Origin: Chara braunii
Taxonomy: Eukaryota; Streptophyta; Charophyceae; Charales; Characeae
DNA: 31,631 nt
Direction of reading: 5' to 3'
Assembly: GCA_003427395.1 (NCBI GenBank)
Contig: BFEA01000049.1
Span: forward strand, 2,476,706 to 2,508,336
In this document: piece after piece, positions 1 through 9,060 of the stretch
Layout: each line of letters opens with the position of its first letter
Position numbering within the stretch: position 1 is the first letter of the stretch
Program-made: the position numbers and the translations under genes
Notes under the pieces: model-generated
What the model saw: only the letters and a program-made list of their open reading frames with translations
Databases searched by the model: none
What the model was told of the DNA's origin: nothing

Positions 1-92
<92 letters not shown>

Positions 93-118
93 CACACACA
101 CACACACACACACACAAA
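1..118. repeat. CT then CA dinucleotide microsatellite
   Basis: About 41 bases of CT repeat run directly into about 75 bases of CA repeat, with a few T, G and A interruptions near the end. It is plain low-complexity DNA at the window edge and lies just upstream of the TATA-like box and hammerhead ribozyme. Confidence 0.97.
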
Positions 119-131
119 CACGGCGGCGGTG

Positions 132-138
132 TATAAAT
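132..138 (+). promoter_or_regulatory. TATA-like box upstream of the hammerhead
   Basis: The sequence TATAAAT lies 33 bases before the first base of the hammerhead ribozyme. If it is a real RNA polymerase II TATA box, transcription would start near 160-168, placing the ribozyme at the very 5' end of the RNA. The motif is short and could be chance; only its position makes it interesting. Confidence 0.3.
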
Positions 139-170
139 CCACGATCAAGGGTGGATCCATTCGCACCCGG

Positions 171-229
171 CCAGGCTGTTGAGGCTCAGCCTCCTGATGA
201 GTCGGTGCGAATCCGACGAAACAGTCTGG
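171..229 (+). ncRNA. Type III hammerhead self-cleaving ribozyme
   Basis: All three stems and the full conserved core are present. Stem III pairs 171-179 with 221-229 (9 pairs including one G-U and the A15.1-U16.1 pair). Stem I is GAGGC (181-185), loop TCA, GCCTC (189-193). The core CTGATGA is at 194-200. Stem II is GTCGG (201-205), a 7-base loop, then CCGAC (213-217). GAAA is at 218-221. The cleavage triplet reads GUU, so cleavage is predicted between 180 and 181; GUU is an allowed NUH triplet but usually slower than GUC. Type III hammerheads are known from plant satellite RNAs and LTR retrozymes. Stem I has only a 3-base loop, so the usual loop I-loop II tertiary contact may be absent. Related copies lie at 17.1, 18.5 and 19.3 kb on the other strand. 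Confidence 0.88.
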
Positions 230-240
230 TGCAGTTAAGT

Positions 241-263
241 CCCGTTCGTTCGAAACGAACGGG
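241..263. repeat. Perfect hairpin, 10-bp stem, 3-base loop
   Basis: CCCGTTCGTT (241-250) is the exact reverse complement of AACGAACGGG (254-263), with CGA between them. It follows the ribozyme by 11 bases and begins a run of similar hairpins that extends to about 1020. Confidence 0.9.
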
Positions 264-350
264 TACCCAAAACGACAGACAGAAAGAAAGAAACGAGACA
301 AAAAAAATCTAAACAAAATCTAAGAAAAAGAAAAAATCTAAACAGATTCT

Positions 351-395
351 AAAACAAACAAACAAACAAACAAACAAACAAACAAACAAACAAAA
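351..395. repeat. AAAC tetranucleotide microsatellite
   Basis: About ten copies of AAAC, continuing an A-rich stretch that begins near 290. No other signal is visible in 264-350, which is A-rich spacer. Confidence 0.95.
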
Positions 396-411
396 AAGGA
401 CAACCAGTACT

Positions 412-488
412 GCCCGTTTTAAACGGGCGCCTGTCAAATCGCTGGGGACTTTAAGTCCCCAGTCACTTCATAGCGCGCCAGATGGCGC
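412..488. repeat. Three close-packed perfect inverted repeats
   Basis: GCCCGTTT and AAACGGGC flank one T (412-427). CTGGGGACT (442-450) pairs with AGTCCCCAG (454-462) across TTA. GCGCCA (475-480) pairs with TGGCGC (483-488). All three are exact and fall within 77 bases, far denser than expected by chance. A T-rich low-complexity tract follows (about 497-542). Confidence 0.85.
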
Positions 489-683
489 TTCACCCCTTTT
501 TTTTTCCCTTTTTTTTTTTCTTTGTCTTTCTTTTTTTTTTTTCTGACCCAACGGCTGCCCTCTCGACACGCCGTTCCGCCCTAGTAGCAAAACTGAGAGA
601 AAAAATGACAAAAAAAACAAACAAAAAAAAAAGAAAGCAAAAGCAGGTGAACCACTTACCTCGGCGATGTGACTTCCACAAGA

Positions 684-717
684 CCCGTATGTGGACGCTT
701 ACGCGTCCAGCTACGGG
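684..717. repeat. Two-part hairpin with symmetric internal loop
   Basis: CCCGTA (684-689) pairs with TACGGG (712-717) and GGACGC (693-698) pairs with GCGTCC (703-708). They are separated by a 3x3 internal loop and closed by TTAC. It is part of the left-end hairpin cluster. Confidence 0.85.
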
Positions 718-778
718 ACAGGTTAGTTTTTCTCTTTTTTTTTTTTTTTTTTCAAAAATAAAAAATAAAAACTTAAAT

Positions 779-828
779 CATTTCTCGATTTATGCTTATC
801 ATCCTTGCGCAGGGGCCATGCTAATCTC
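779..828 (-). pseudogene. 5'-truncated U6 snRNA retropseudogene
   Basis: Read on the minus strand, this matches the central and 3' part of U6 snRNA from GATTAGCATGG through the sequence ending AAATCGAGAAATG. The U6 5' half, including the ACAGAGA box, is missing. Beyond the U6 3' end the minus strand is A/T-rich and then has an uninterrupted A tract (the T run at 735-752 on the plus strand). A 5' truncation and an A tail are typical of LINE-mediated retroposition. The sequence 5' of the break on the minus strand belongs to the hairpin cluster, so the fragment may be part of a chimeric insert. It cannot make functional U6. Confidence 0.8.
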
Positions 829-833
829 GGCGC

Positions 834-1019
834 GGCTGATTTCAGCCACGCGATCTCGAAGATCGCACGGCCGCAAACAGCCGCGCCACCTGGCTGGGAT
901 GCTCCAAAAGGAGATTTGCCCAGTAAGCCTGCATATCAAGTTCGATCCCGGTATCTGCCGGGTGAGAGTTTGGCGTGGTAACCTACTGGGCTAGCTCCTA
1001 TCACGACAGTGATAGGAGC
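834..1019. repeat. Hairpin cluster, including an 11-bp perfect stem
   Basis: Consecutive stem-loops are GGCTGA/TCAGCC (834-847), GCGATCT/AGATCGC with CGA loop (850-866), and a larger imperfect stem. In the larger one GCCCAGTA (918-925) pairs with TACTGGGC (984-991) and encloses CCCGG/CCGGG near 945-960. Next is GCTCCTATCAC (994-1004) pairing with GTGATAGGAGC (1009-1019) across GACA. Transcribed, almost all of this stretch could fold. The segment near 935-950 (AGTTCGATCC) resembles a tRNA T-arm/box B, but I cannot complete a tRNA around it. Confidence 0.75.
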
Positions 1020-2299
1020 AGCCCTCCTATAAGAACAGGTTGGCCCAGCCAATGTCCCCCGCTCCGCGGCCTCGCAGGCCCTGCCGGCCCATAGGCTTAC
1101 AGGCCCGCCCTGCCTGCGGCCCTGCAGGCCTCGCCTGCCTGCGGGCTTGCATGCCCGGTTGGTCGGGTGGCCTTGATATTGGCCTAGCAACCCCTTGGCT
1201 CGGTGTCAACCCCTGCGGCCTAAAGGAAAAACTTCCTATTCCTCCTGTGTCGCGGTCCCATACCCGACACACTCCTCTTTTTAGCCTACCTAAGCCCGAC
1301 TTTATTTTAGGTAGACTAGGTGTAGCTCTAGTCTTCCCATGACCGTGCCTCCCTGCGGCCTTGTCGGGAACCGCGGACGACAAGTCGTACCGCTGACGCT
1401 TGTTGTTTCAATTGGACGTTAACAACGTCATACGTCAATGACGCTAGGTCTTAGGTCCCTCAGTTATAGGTTTGGTCTGAATAAACTTTGGCAACGTTAA
1501 TCTCATCATGTCTCCCAATCCAACAAAAAGTCGGACAGCGTCTGACCTTGAAAATTTTGGGCAGAAACCCTCACAGGCGTTTCTGTCCCGACACCGGGGC
1601 TATTACCCGCCTTCGGCTAAGAATCGATCTGAGAACAATTTGAAAGACTTCAAGAGAATTACTGCATCCTGCTTGATATGCCACCGCGAGCTCGAGTTCC
1701 CAAAATTTGCGTAGTAGCGCATGCCAGCACACCTCCCTCGTGGACCTAGCGGGGCGCAGCGCTCCCGGTAGCGCTGCCCCCCCTTCCCTCTTCTTTTCTT
1801 TGTTCTTTTTCTTTTTGAGAATCCTTTCTCCGAAAGGGGTAGCTGGGCCATAGCCTGGGCCCCTAAAACTCGCCGTGTTGCTTTCATACTGGGATGGAGA
1901 GGTTCGCTGCGGTTTTCGAAGAGCCAACCTATTTGTTGCGTCTCCGTGACATCTTTTTCCTCCCGCCGACACTAGTATTCTTCCTTTTTTCTTTCGTTCT
2001 TTTTACAAAGCCCATGGTGTTGTATAGGTCAAGGACCAGACCCACGGTGATCGCCGACAGCGGCAGACGATGGTTGTCCTGACAAGATAGGCCACCTTCC
2101 TTACCCTTCCCCGCGTTAATTCTCCCAGTGCACCCCTATCCCCGGAGTACCTAGGCAAGGCAAGCTGGCGCCCACAGACACATCCTACTGTCCTTCCCCT
2201 AACTTACCCAAGGCTAGGCGGAACTCAAACTAGCCGGAGCGACTTATGTCCCTACCCTACCCTAGAGTCTAAGCCATCCATGAGCAGACCCCGTCATGT
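1020..2299. other. Non-coding; GC-rich degenerate block, then nothing recognised
   Basis: Bases about 1060-1170 are a degenerate GC-rich run built on CAGGCC/GCCTGC words. They share GGCTTACAGGCCC with the palindrome cluster near 30003. The rest is T-rich spacer with short pyrimidine tracts. No coding frame shows a recognisable protein. Confidence 0.6.
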
Positions 2300-2446
2300 A
2301 CCTGATAGACCCCCCTATCGTCTTCCCCCGAACACAACGCACCTTCATCTTGGTTTTACCAGACCGGAAATATAGCTTGCATACGTTCAATTTCAGGGTG
2401 CGTTATGTTCGGGGGAAGACAGTAGTATTCTTCCTACCGATCAGGT
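2300..2446. repeat. Foldback (MITE-like) element
   Basis: The arms at 2320-2343 and 2397-2420 are reverse complements with one mismatch in 24. The outer ends ACCTGAT (2300-2306) and ATCAGGT (2440-2446) also pair exactly. The unpaired centre is about 53 bases. The overall shape is a 147-bp miniature inverted-repeat element. I see no clear target-site duplication and no coding capacity. Confidence 0.75.
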
Positions 2447-3765
2447 GAAGAGTACGATTTTGTGTTGGCCCGATCTATAATTAGTATGTGGCAGATCGGC
2501 AACCGCCGCACGTTTTCAATCTTTGGGACAGAGTGTTTGGCGAGTTCTCCTTCCACTCCTCATATCTGACACCTTTTAGTTTGGCTTCTCTTTATCTCCT
2601 GACGACAGGCTTCTTTAGTCACCTACCTCAAAGATAGTAAGGGCTGGTTCTCTCCACGGATGGTCTGCGCACATTCTCAAAAGTTTCGTTGGTTGTCATT
2701 GGATTGGGTCTCTTCTGTGCTTTGCCCTCAGCGAGTCCTTATGCCTCTGGCACTCTGGCTTCACCTCTCGTGCACTTGCAAGTGGAGTACTTGCTATTGT
2801 CTTCGTGTGTTTGCTACTTTTGGACTATGGTCCTTGTATTGTTACCATCTTCCCGTGCGAACTCCTTCAACTCTATGATCCCTTTTCGGCTTTTGACACC
2901 GCCAACCTTCCCTCCTTTTCTTTGTTCCGACAAGGCGGTTGGAAGGTCCTCCATTTGCTCTTCTAACTGAACTTCTGCTCCCGTTGCTTCTCTCCTCCCT
3001 CATCTCATGTCATTCATGTTTGTCTTTCTCCTCCTTCCTTTTCTAACTCCTGTTTACTCTGCCGCCTCGTATGTACTGCTTCCCTTTCCCGCTGCTTCTG
3101 GTTCCCTTTCCTATCTCTCGTCTTCTCTCTTGATTCATTCTATGCGTTTTTTTTATGGGAGTTTGCAATTGCACTTCGGGCACCCTACCTGGGCAGAAAG
3201 CTAGGTTGTATACATTGCCTGAACTGCAATTTGAAACTGTATCTTGACCCATAGTGCAATTATAACTCGTTTTTGTGACTCCCGTGTAGTTTCCACTTTT
3301 TTCTTTTACCTTGCTTTGTCCTGTTTTCAATGGAGGACTTGGAAGTTCTTCCTTTCTTCGTGCTTGTCTTCCTCTTTCCCGAGTAGTTCCTTTCCACTTA
3401 GGTTCTTGGTGACATCACCTATGTATGGTGGGAGTGGTGTATGTATGTCTTTCATAGTATTAAGGCTTGGCGGTTTTAATATTTAAAGGAGTGAACCATT
3501 GCTTTCTATACGCACTCTTCATCCCCTGATGATACCGCCTCTGGCAGTCGACCGAAACGATTGTAGGGACTTCGCCAGCATCGCACAAATTTTTGTTACT
3601 CATTCGATTGATTTCAATGTCTGATTCTTTTCTGCTGCTACTTTGTCTTTCATGGCTTGGAGTCTTGGATTTTTCTTTCTTTTTTGTTTTTATTTCATCC
3701 ATCTCCTTGTCTTTCCAATTTGTTTGCATCTTCTTCTCCTTCAAAATGTGACCCATGTTACTAGG
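2447..3765. other. Non-coding T-rich region
   Basis: Pyrimidine-rich sequence without a recognisable gene, RNA or transposon. Open frames here are short and of low complexity. A hammerhead-like string near 3527-3560 was examined and rejected. Confidence 0.5.
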
Positions 3766-3859
3766 CATTTCACATTGATTGCATATCCCATCCTATCTTG
3801 CACAGACCCATGCTAATCTTTTTCGCATCACTCTAATTTTAATATATGTCTCAGAGGTC
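3766..3859 (-). pseudogene. Diverged full-length U6-like sequence
   Basis: On the minus strand this follows U6 along its whole length. It has a GACCTC-type 5' end, ACATATATTAAAATT in place of the ACATCCGATAAAATT segment, then AAAGATTAGCATGG, TGCAAGATAGGATG in place of TGCGCAAGGATG, and an ending GTGAAATG. The ACAGAGA splice-site box is not preserved (GCGAAAAAG instead). No T-run terminator follows. It is most likely an old U6 pseudogene. Divergence is much higher than in the copies at 779 and 16274. Confidence 0.6.
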
Positions 3860-4680
3860 TTTTTCTTTTTTTGGGGGGGGGTGGTTAGGTCTTACCCCTT
3901 GAGGGCCCAGCCATCATCCTCTCGTCAATTATCTCCGGTGTCGAACTCATCGGTCCGGCACCGTACAAGGCAGCGCGGGGCCCTCCCGGCCGCGTCACGC
4001 AGGAGTTGGTTTTAAATCCTCGTCGCTAATATACATGGAGTTTCCGCAAGCCGCTCCGGCCGAGTGCGCCAGCCATACCTCTCCCGAGCCCCTATGACAA
4101 GATAAGGCCTACGCGAGGCACAACTTACCTCCACCTTACGAGAGTTGTCACCTCCCTTCGGTGGGCGTATCCCCGCCGAGCTACCAGTCCACAGTACGAA
4201 AGTTGATCAGTTGCAATCGCAGAGGTGGACCAGCCGAGGGCGTTTCTCGTTCAATGTAGCATAGGGGGTACGTGCGGTATTACCCCCCCCGGTATTACCC
4301 CTCTATCGAACCCGCACGCGAACCGGCATCTTGGGGGGCTGAGGTCCCAAGCGCGACTCGTCGTCGGTCGACTAGGATGCATCCTACACACCACGCGTAC
4401 TCCACTCTAAAAAACATAAAAATAAAAACACACACACACATACGTACATATACAGAACAACACAGAACAAACAACGCGATAATACTCCTAGTCCCTTAGT
4501 AGTCATCCCATAACTCTCCAATGGGGAAGTCGGATAGGCGTCGCGCGCAAGACTTAGTATAAAACCGCGCGGGCGTAGGGCTAACTCATATCGACTCGCA
4601 ATGCAAGCATACGCAAGCAATCGCAATGACGACGTACTATGTAATACCCATACTCATGCGGTCCTCGCTAATCTCGAGGG
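3860..4680. other. Non-coding; nothing recognised
   Basis: Mixed-composition sequence with a G run (3873-3881), one 7-bp hairpin GGGGGTA/TACCCCC (4264-4287) and a short CA/TA tract near 4428-4452. No gene or transposon is recognised. Confidence 0.5.
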
Positions 4681-4689
4681 TCACATTTT

Positions 4690-4873
4690 GACACTTAAGT
4701 GTCGGCTGACACGCGCCCTGAGGGATTGATCTCTCGACGCTTGACAACCGCCAAGTGCGGTTGAGAAGGACACCCTCTTCTGCACCCTGCGGAGAGTGGG
4801 TGGTACACAGGTTCATACCTGTGGTGGCAATCGTCTCTTATGGCCCTGGAGACCAGCTCCTTCACCTAGGGCC
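4690..4873. repeat. Second cluster of short perfect hairpins
   Basis: The 14-bp palindrome GACACTTAAGTGTC (4690-4703) is followed by CAACCGC/GCGGTTG (4745-4763) and CACAGGT/ACCTGTG with TCAT loop (4806-4823). GGCCCT/AGGGCC (4842-4873) encloses GGAG/CTCC. The style matches the cluster at 240-1020: exact stems of 6-9 bp with mostly tiny loops. Confidence 0.8.
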
Positions 4874-5117
4874 TGGAGAGAAATTAAGGGGGTTGACTTT
4901 GACGGCTGCCACGGACTATAACGTTAAACCATAGAAATTTTAAAAAGAAAGGCTAAAAGGGAAAGTCCCTTTTCTCTAAAAAAAATAATTTGTTTAACCT
5001 TTACGCGCAGTCACAGTAGGCCGCCCAAAACACTCAAGGCATATGTATTTACATATATATAGAGGGTTATTAATATAGGACGATCACTTCTCACAGTCAC
5101 AGTGAGACTCCTCTCAG

Positions 5118-5118
<1 letters not shown>
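4874..5118. other. AT-rich spacer
   Basis: AT-rich sequence leading into the TA microsatellite. No feature recognised. Confidence 0.5.

Positions 5119-5161
<43 letters not shown>
5119..5161. repeat. TA dinucleotide microsatellite
   Basis: About 21 uninterrupted TA repeats. Confidence 0.97.
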
Positions 5162-5167
<6 letters not shown>

Positions 5168-5773
5168 GAGCGCAGACAATCAAATTCAAAGTCCGAATCA
5201 CCAAACATATCTGCAATCACATCAAAGATTCAACCAAAAGTCAATGCACTACACGGGGTCAACTTCAACCATTCTCTGCACTCACACCCCTTGCTTCTTG
5301 TCATACAAGCCTCACTCTTGTGCAACTCCTTAAAATAAAATACTCAGTATTTTTCTTAAATGACCATTCAAATAAAGTATGGGAGAAAACACAACGAAAC
5401 AATTCAAATCATAAGGCTAAAGCCTTTAGGTTGAGTGGCAGGAGTGGATTGGAGTTGGGTCGTAAACCGACGAATCGGCAACCGACCTGTTATCAGTGAT
5501 AACAGAAGGTGATCCTTGTAGGATCCAGTTGGATTTAGCCCAAATTCTGAATCAATCGATCAAGAAGACCTGTAACACAAGACAGACCAATTCCCAAGCT
5601 AAAATCATAAGTGTCTGGAGAATACAGCTCCATAACACATTCTCACCCAGAATCCTTCTACAAGCTAAGCCTAAGTCTGCCTCTAAGTCAGTGCCCAAGG
5701 AAAGGTACACCCTGACCGAGTCTCCTCTATATGGAGTGGATTGCCAGAATCGCCACCTGTCAAAATATAATCT
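5162..5773. other. Non-coding with three small hairpins
   Basis: AAGGC/GCCTT (5413-5426), CTGTTATC/GATAACAG (5487-5505) and GATCCT/AGGATC (5511-5525) are exact inverted repeats with loops of 3-4 bases. Otherwise nothing is recognised. Confidence 0.55.
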
Positions 5774-6345
5774 AACTCCTTTAAACTAAGAAAATTTCGG
5801 CAGTGCTTCCCGTAAGAAAAATGCCTTCTCAGAATTTATACTAACTCAAATATGAAAAACAAAAACAATCTCCAACTTCAGAAAGTCAAAATTTGTTTAA
5901 CTCCCTTAATTAGTAAAAATTTGGGCAGCACTTCCTTTAGAAAGGTAGACTTCCTAGATTTATACTAAGTCAGATATGAACTCAGAGACAAAACTCGAAT
6001 TCAACTAAGACAAAATTTAACTAACTCCTTAGATTTGTAGAAATTTTGGCATCGCTTCCCGTAGAGAAGGTGCTAATCCAAGATTTATACAAAATTAAGT
6101 TCAGAATATGAAATGACTTTAACTTCTCAATGTTTAATTTTGTTTAACTCCCTGAATTAGCAAAAATGTGGATAACACTCCCTTTAGAAAAGGAGGCTTT
6201 CCATATTTTTACTAAGCCAAAAAAAATCATAAAAACTGGACTCTGAAAAAGATAAAATTTGACTAACTCCTTGGTTTTGTCGAAATTTCGGCAGCACTTC
6301 CCGTAGAAAAAGTGACTTACCAAGATTTATACAAGACCAAGTATA
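5774..6345. repeat. Tandem repeat of about 122 bp with alternating unit types
   Basis: Five units start near 5774, 5899, 6023, 6146 and 6265. Each begins TAACTCC, continues with an AAATTTCGGCAGCACTTCCC-type motif, and then has a GATTTATAC-type segment. Units 2 and 4 share AATTAG and CCTTTAGAAA variants, while units 3 and 5 share TTTTGT and CCCGTAGA variants. The array therefore has a higher-order period of about 244 bp. A possible truncated sixth unit starts near 6418. It is not coding. Confidence 0.85.
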
Positions 6346-8160
6346 ACAAAAGATCCCAGAAAATGCAGAAATCAACCTAAGTAAAAAAACTTAGCCCAGA
6401 AAATGCAAGAATTGAAACTAACTCCTATAGCTCTAGCACGTGGCGAGCAACTAAAGCAACTACCTATCAACTGAAACTCACACTACATATTGATCTCACT
6501 CAGTCATGCAGTCTGCCTTCGGCCCACTTCCCCCCGTTTATCCCTTAGTCTGCTTTCAGTCAAAATAAAGATGAAACTTAAACTTCACTCTCATGCATTC
6601 CTTCTATTCAGTCTGATTAAGTCCTGAAAGAAAGGCAAAGTCAGAGGGACAATACAGGCTTACATCAATCAAACTAAGGGGAGATAGTCAAAACATGGGT
6701 GTAGTGGGTTATACAGATAGAAAAGGATATACCTGATAGTTCCCTGCCTCAAGAACCTCGCCTAGGTTCCGGCAGAGCTCCCGCAATCGGTGGGTGGACT
6801 CCCCACAGAGTCGTGATGTGGTCTTACGGGTCGCAATCCCGCATGCCGCCTTCCTCTCAGAACAAGACTAGACTTAGAGTAAGAAGAACAGAAGGGGGGG
6901 GTTCAAACTCTCGAGATACAGAAGAGGGACAACTCAACTCCCTGGAGAGGGCCTCGTAATCTTGATACGCCTAAGGACCCCGCAATGATGGTTAAAGTTC
7001 GCGGCAGCCCGGTGAACTGAAATCAAACTGCCAATTGTTGACTTCCCTAGCGATCCTCCGAGTCGCAGCAATAATCCCTCCTACAACAGTCTCAACCATT
7101 CCACAAGCTTGCAACCCCAAATGCGTTAACTATGGGCGAGCTCGAAACATCGCAGCTCGCCTCCGGCTACCTTACTCAGCGGATGAACAGCGCATTTGCC
7201 AACAGTCTAGCCTGCACCTCGCAGCTGACCTGTTCATGCACAGGCTGATGGGACGAGAGACAAACCGGCCAGCGGACGGATCTGCAGTTCATGCGGTTGT
7301 TTCCGCTGCAACTTCGGTTGATAAGTTGGACCCTACATTGGTCAATAGGTGAATTTTTAACTGCACATTTATTCCCCTGCCTCACCGCTCCAATGGGATA
7401 GCAGTGCACGACCAGTAGGCAGGTTTGCAGCCTCGTGACCCGTCTATAACTTCTCCATTCAACAGGTCGAACGACTCTTCGATCTGTATGTAGGTCTTCA
7501 GTCCTATAGCTAGCCTTACTCTCGTTCCTGTACGCACCTCCTCTCTCACTCCAACCTTACCAGAATGGTGCGCAGTCCCTAGTATTCGCACCGTACAAAT
7601 CAAAATCCCACCGCCAATATTGATTTCACGTCACCCTGAAGATTAAGATAACAATAGTCTACAGTCTACTACCGCAACTACTGTATCGGGTGACCACAGC
7701 TCATGCAACACCCGACTATGAGCACTAGCAGCAACAACAGCGGACAATCAACACGATTGCCAAGAAGATGCAATACCGTGATGAGGATGACGTCCCTGGA
7801 TGTCACGGAGAGCAGCGCGAGAAACAACAGGCGATGACCACGCTCCTCTTCTCACGAATCATGCCAAAGCGAATGAATCCCCTACTGAAAACGTGGGGAG
7901 ATACATCATCGGAATGTTGAATTCTTCTTGGTTTTTCCGCTCGTTCCCTGCTAGGCGCTACGAACTATCAAGTGGTGAATGCGGCCAGGATCGTGGGCAC
8001 CGCCCTGCTATTCGTCAAAGGAGTAGTGCAGGAATGAATCTGCCACTAGATCATGGGCAGATACACCCTCACACTTAGGCCCCTCCTCCCGGGCGCAGCC
8101 CTCACGCCTTGCTCTGTCGAATCCACCACTCTGATCCCAATTCCGCCTCCACCCTCATGC
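6346..8160. other. Non-coding; nothing recognised
   Basis: About 1.8 kb of unique-looking sequence. The longest open frame (7035-7352) has no recognisable motif, and overlapping frames on both strands are equally open. I find no RNA gene or transposon. Confidence 0.5.
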
Positions 8161-8164
8161 TCGC

Positions 8165-9060
8165 CCTATCCCAAACCCCAAACTCAACTCCTCGCTTAGC
8201 CGTTGTTGTCGAGAACTGAGCTAACCATGCCACTTCCCCGCTTCGTTCTTTCATGACTGTGCGCACCATCCTTCTATTTCAGCTCTTTTCCTACTAACTA
8301 TCACCTCATTCTAACTATAGATTCGGATTCGCCTGTCCTAAAAACCCCCGATTTGCATCGCCACCCACTAGATTCTATGGAGAATCGAGTGAACTAACTC
8401 TTTTTCGTTTTTGGCCATCTTTTGCTTCAACCATCTCTCCACGCACTAACCTTCCTTTCTAACTTTCACCCTGCACTGCCACTGCCAAAACTAATAATAC
8501 CATTGTAATCGCAACATCCCAAAACCCCAACTTACCATCCTCTGTCACTCGATTCCTCCAAGAATCTAGTGAGACCTCAATCCTCTCCCCTCACCGTTTC
8601 TCTGTCCGCCATAGCTTCGCGCACAACTTTCTCTTCCTAACTCCTATTCTACTAATTTTTCACTAAATTTATCCTCACCATTACGCTCAGCTGCCCCAAA
8701 AAACCCTATTTAGGACTTTTCCTTGCTCGATTCCGTTATGAATCGAGTAAGATATTGCTTTTCCTTCCCTGCCATAGCCAGCCCTCCGCCACCTTTCGGC
8801 GCACCCCTTTTTCTACTAACCTCCTATTCCACTAATCTACTCTCAAAACTGACATAACTATTGCGCTCGCTCGGGGCTAGAACCCCGAAATCGCCTCCTC
8901 CCTTGCCTGATTTTATTAAGAATCGAAGGAGGCGCTCGTTTTCTCATCCCCATAGCCAACTCTCCCTCTCCGCTTCGCCATCCTACTTCTCGAATGTACC
9001 CGGTGCAAAATCCCGTCCGAGTTCAATCACCGGCTCTTTACTCCTCTCCTACTACTCCAC
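8165..9060. repeat. Satellite of about 180 bp, roughly five diverged copies
   Basis: Units begin near 8165, 8336, 8518, 8693 and 8873 with a C-run plus A-run motif such as CCCAAAACCCC. A hairpin follows about 35-40 bases later, of the form CTCGATTC, 4-6 bases, GAATCGAG (clear at about 8370, 8550, 8730 and 8910; weaker in the first copy). Units then contain a pyrimidine-rich part with words such as CTACTAAC and CCATAGC. Copies are strongly diverged but the hairpin keeps its symmetry. Confidence 0.75.

Noticed and set aside
482-994. 170-codon frame rich in Phe and Lys
   Set aside because: It runs through T and A tracts, the U6 fragment and hairpins; composition explains the frame.
171-1020. 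Complete LTR retrozyme
   Set aside because: Only one hammerhead is present here, and I could not find a primer-binding site, polypurine tract or repeated LTR within the window.
3527-3560. CTGATGA followed 20 bases later by CGAAAC, resembling a hammerhead core
   Set aside because: The intervening bases do not form a stem II at the required position (only a short GCC/GGC pairing with mismatches), and no upstream or downstream partner for stems I or III was found.
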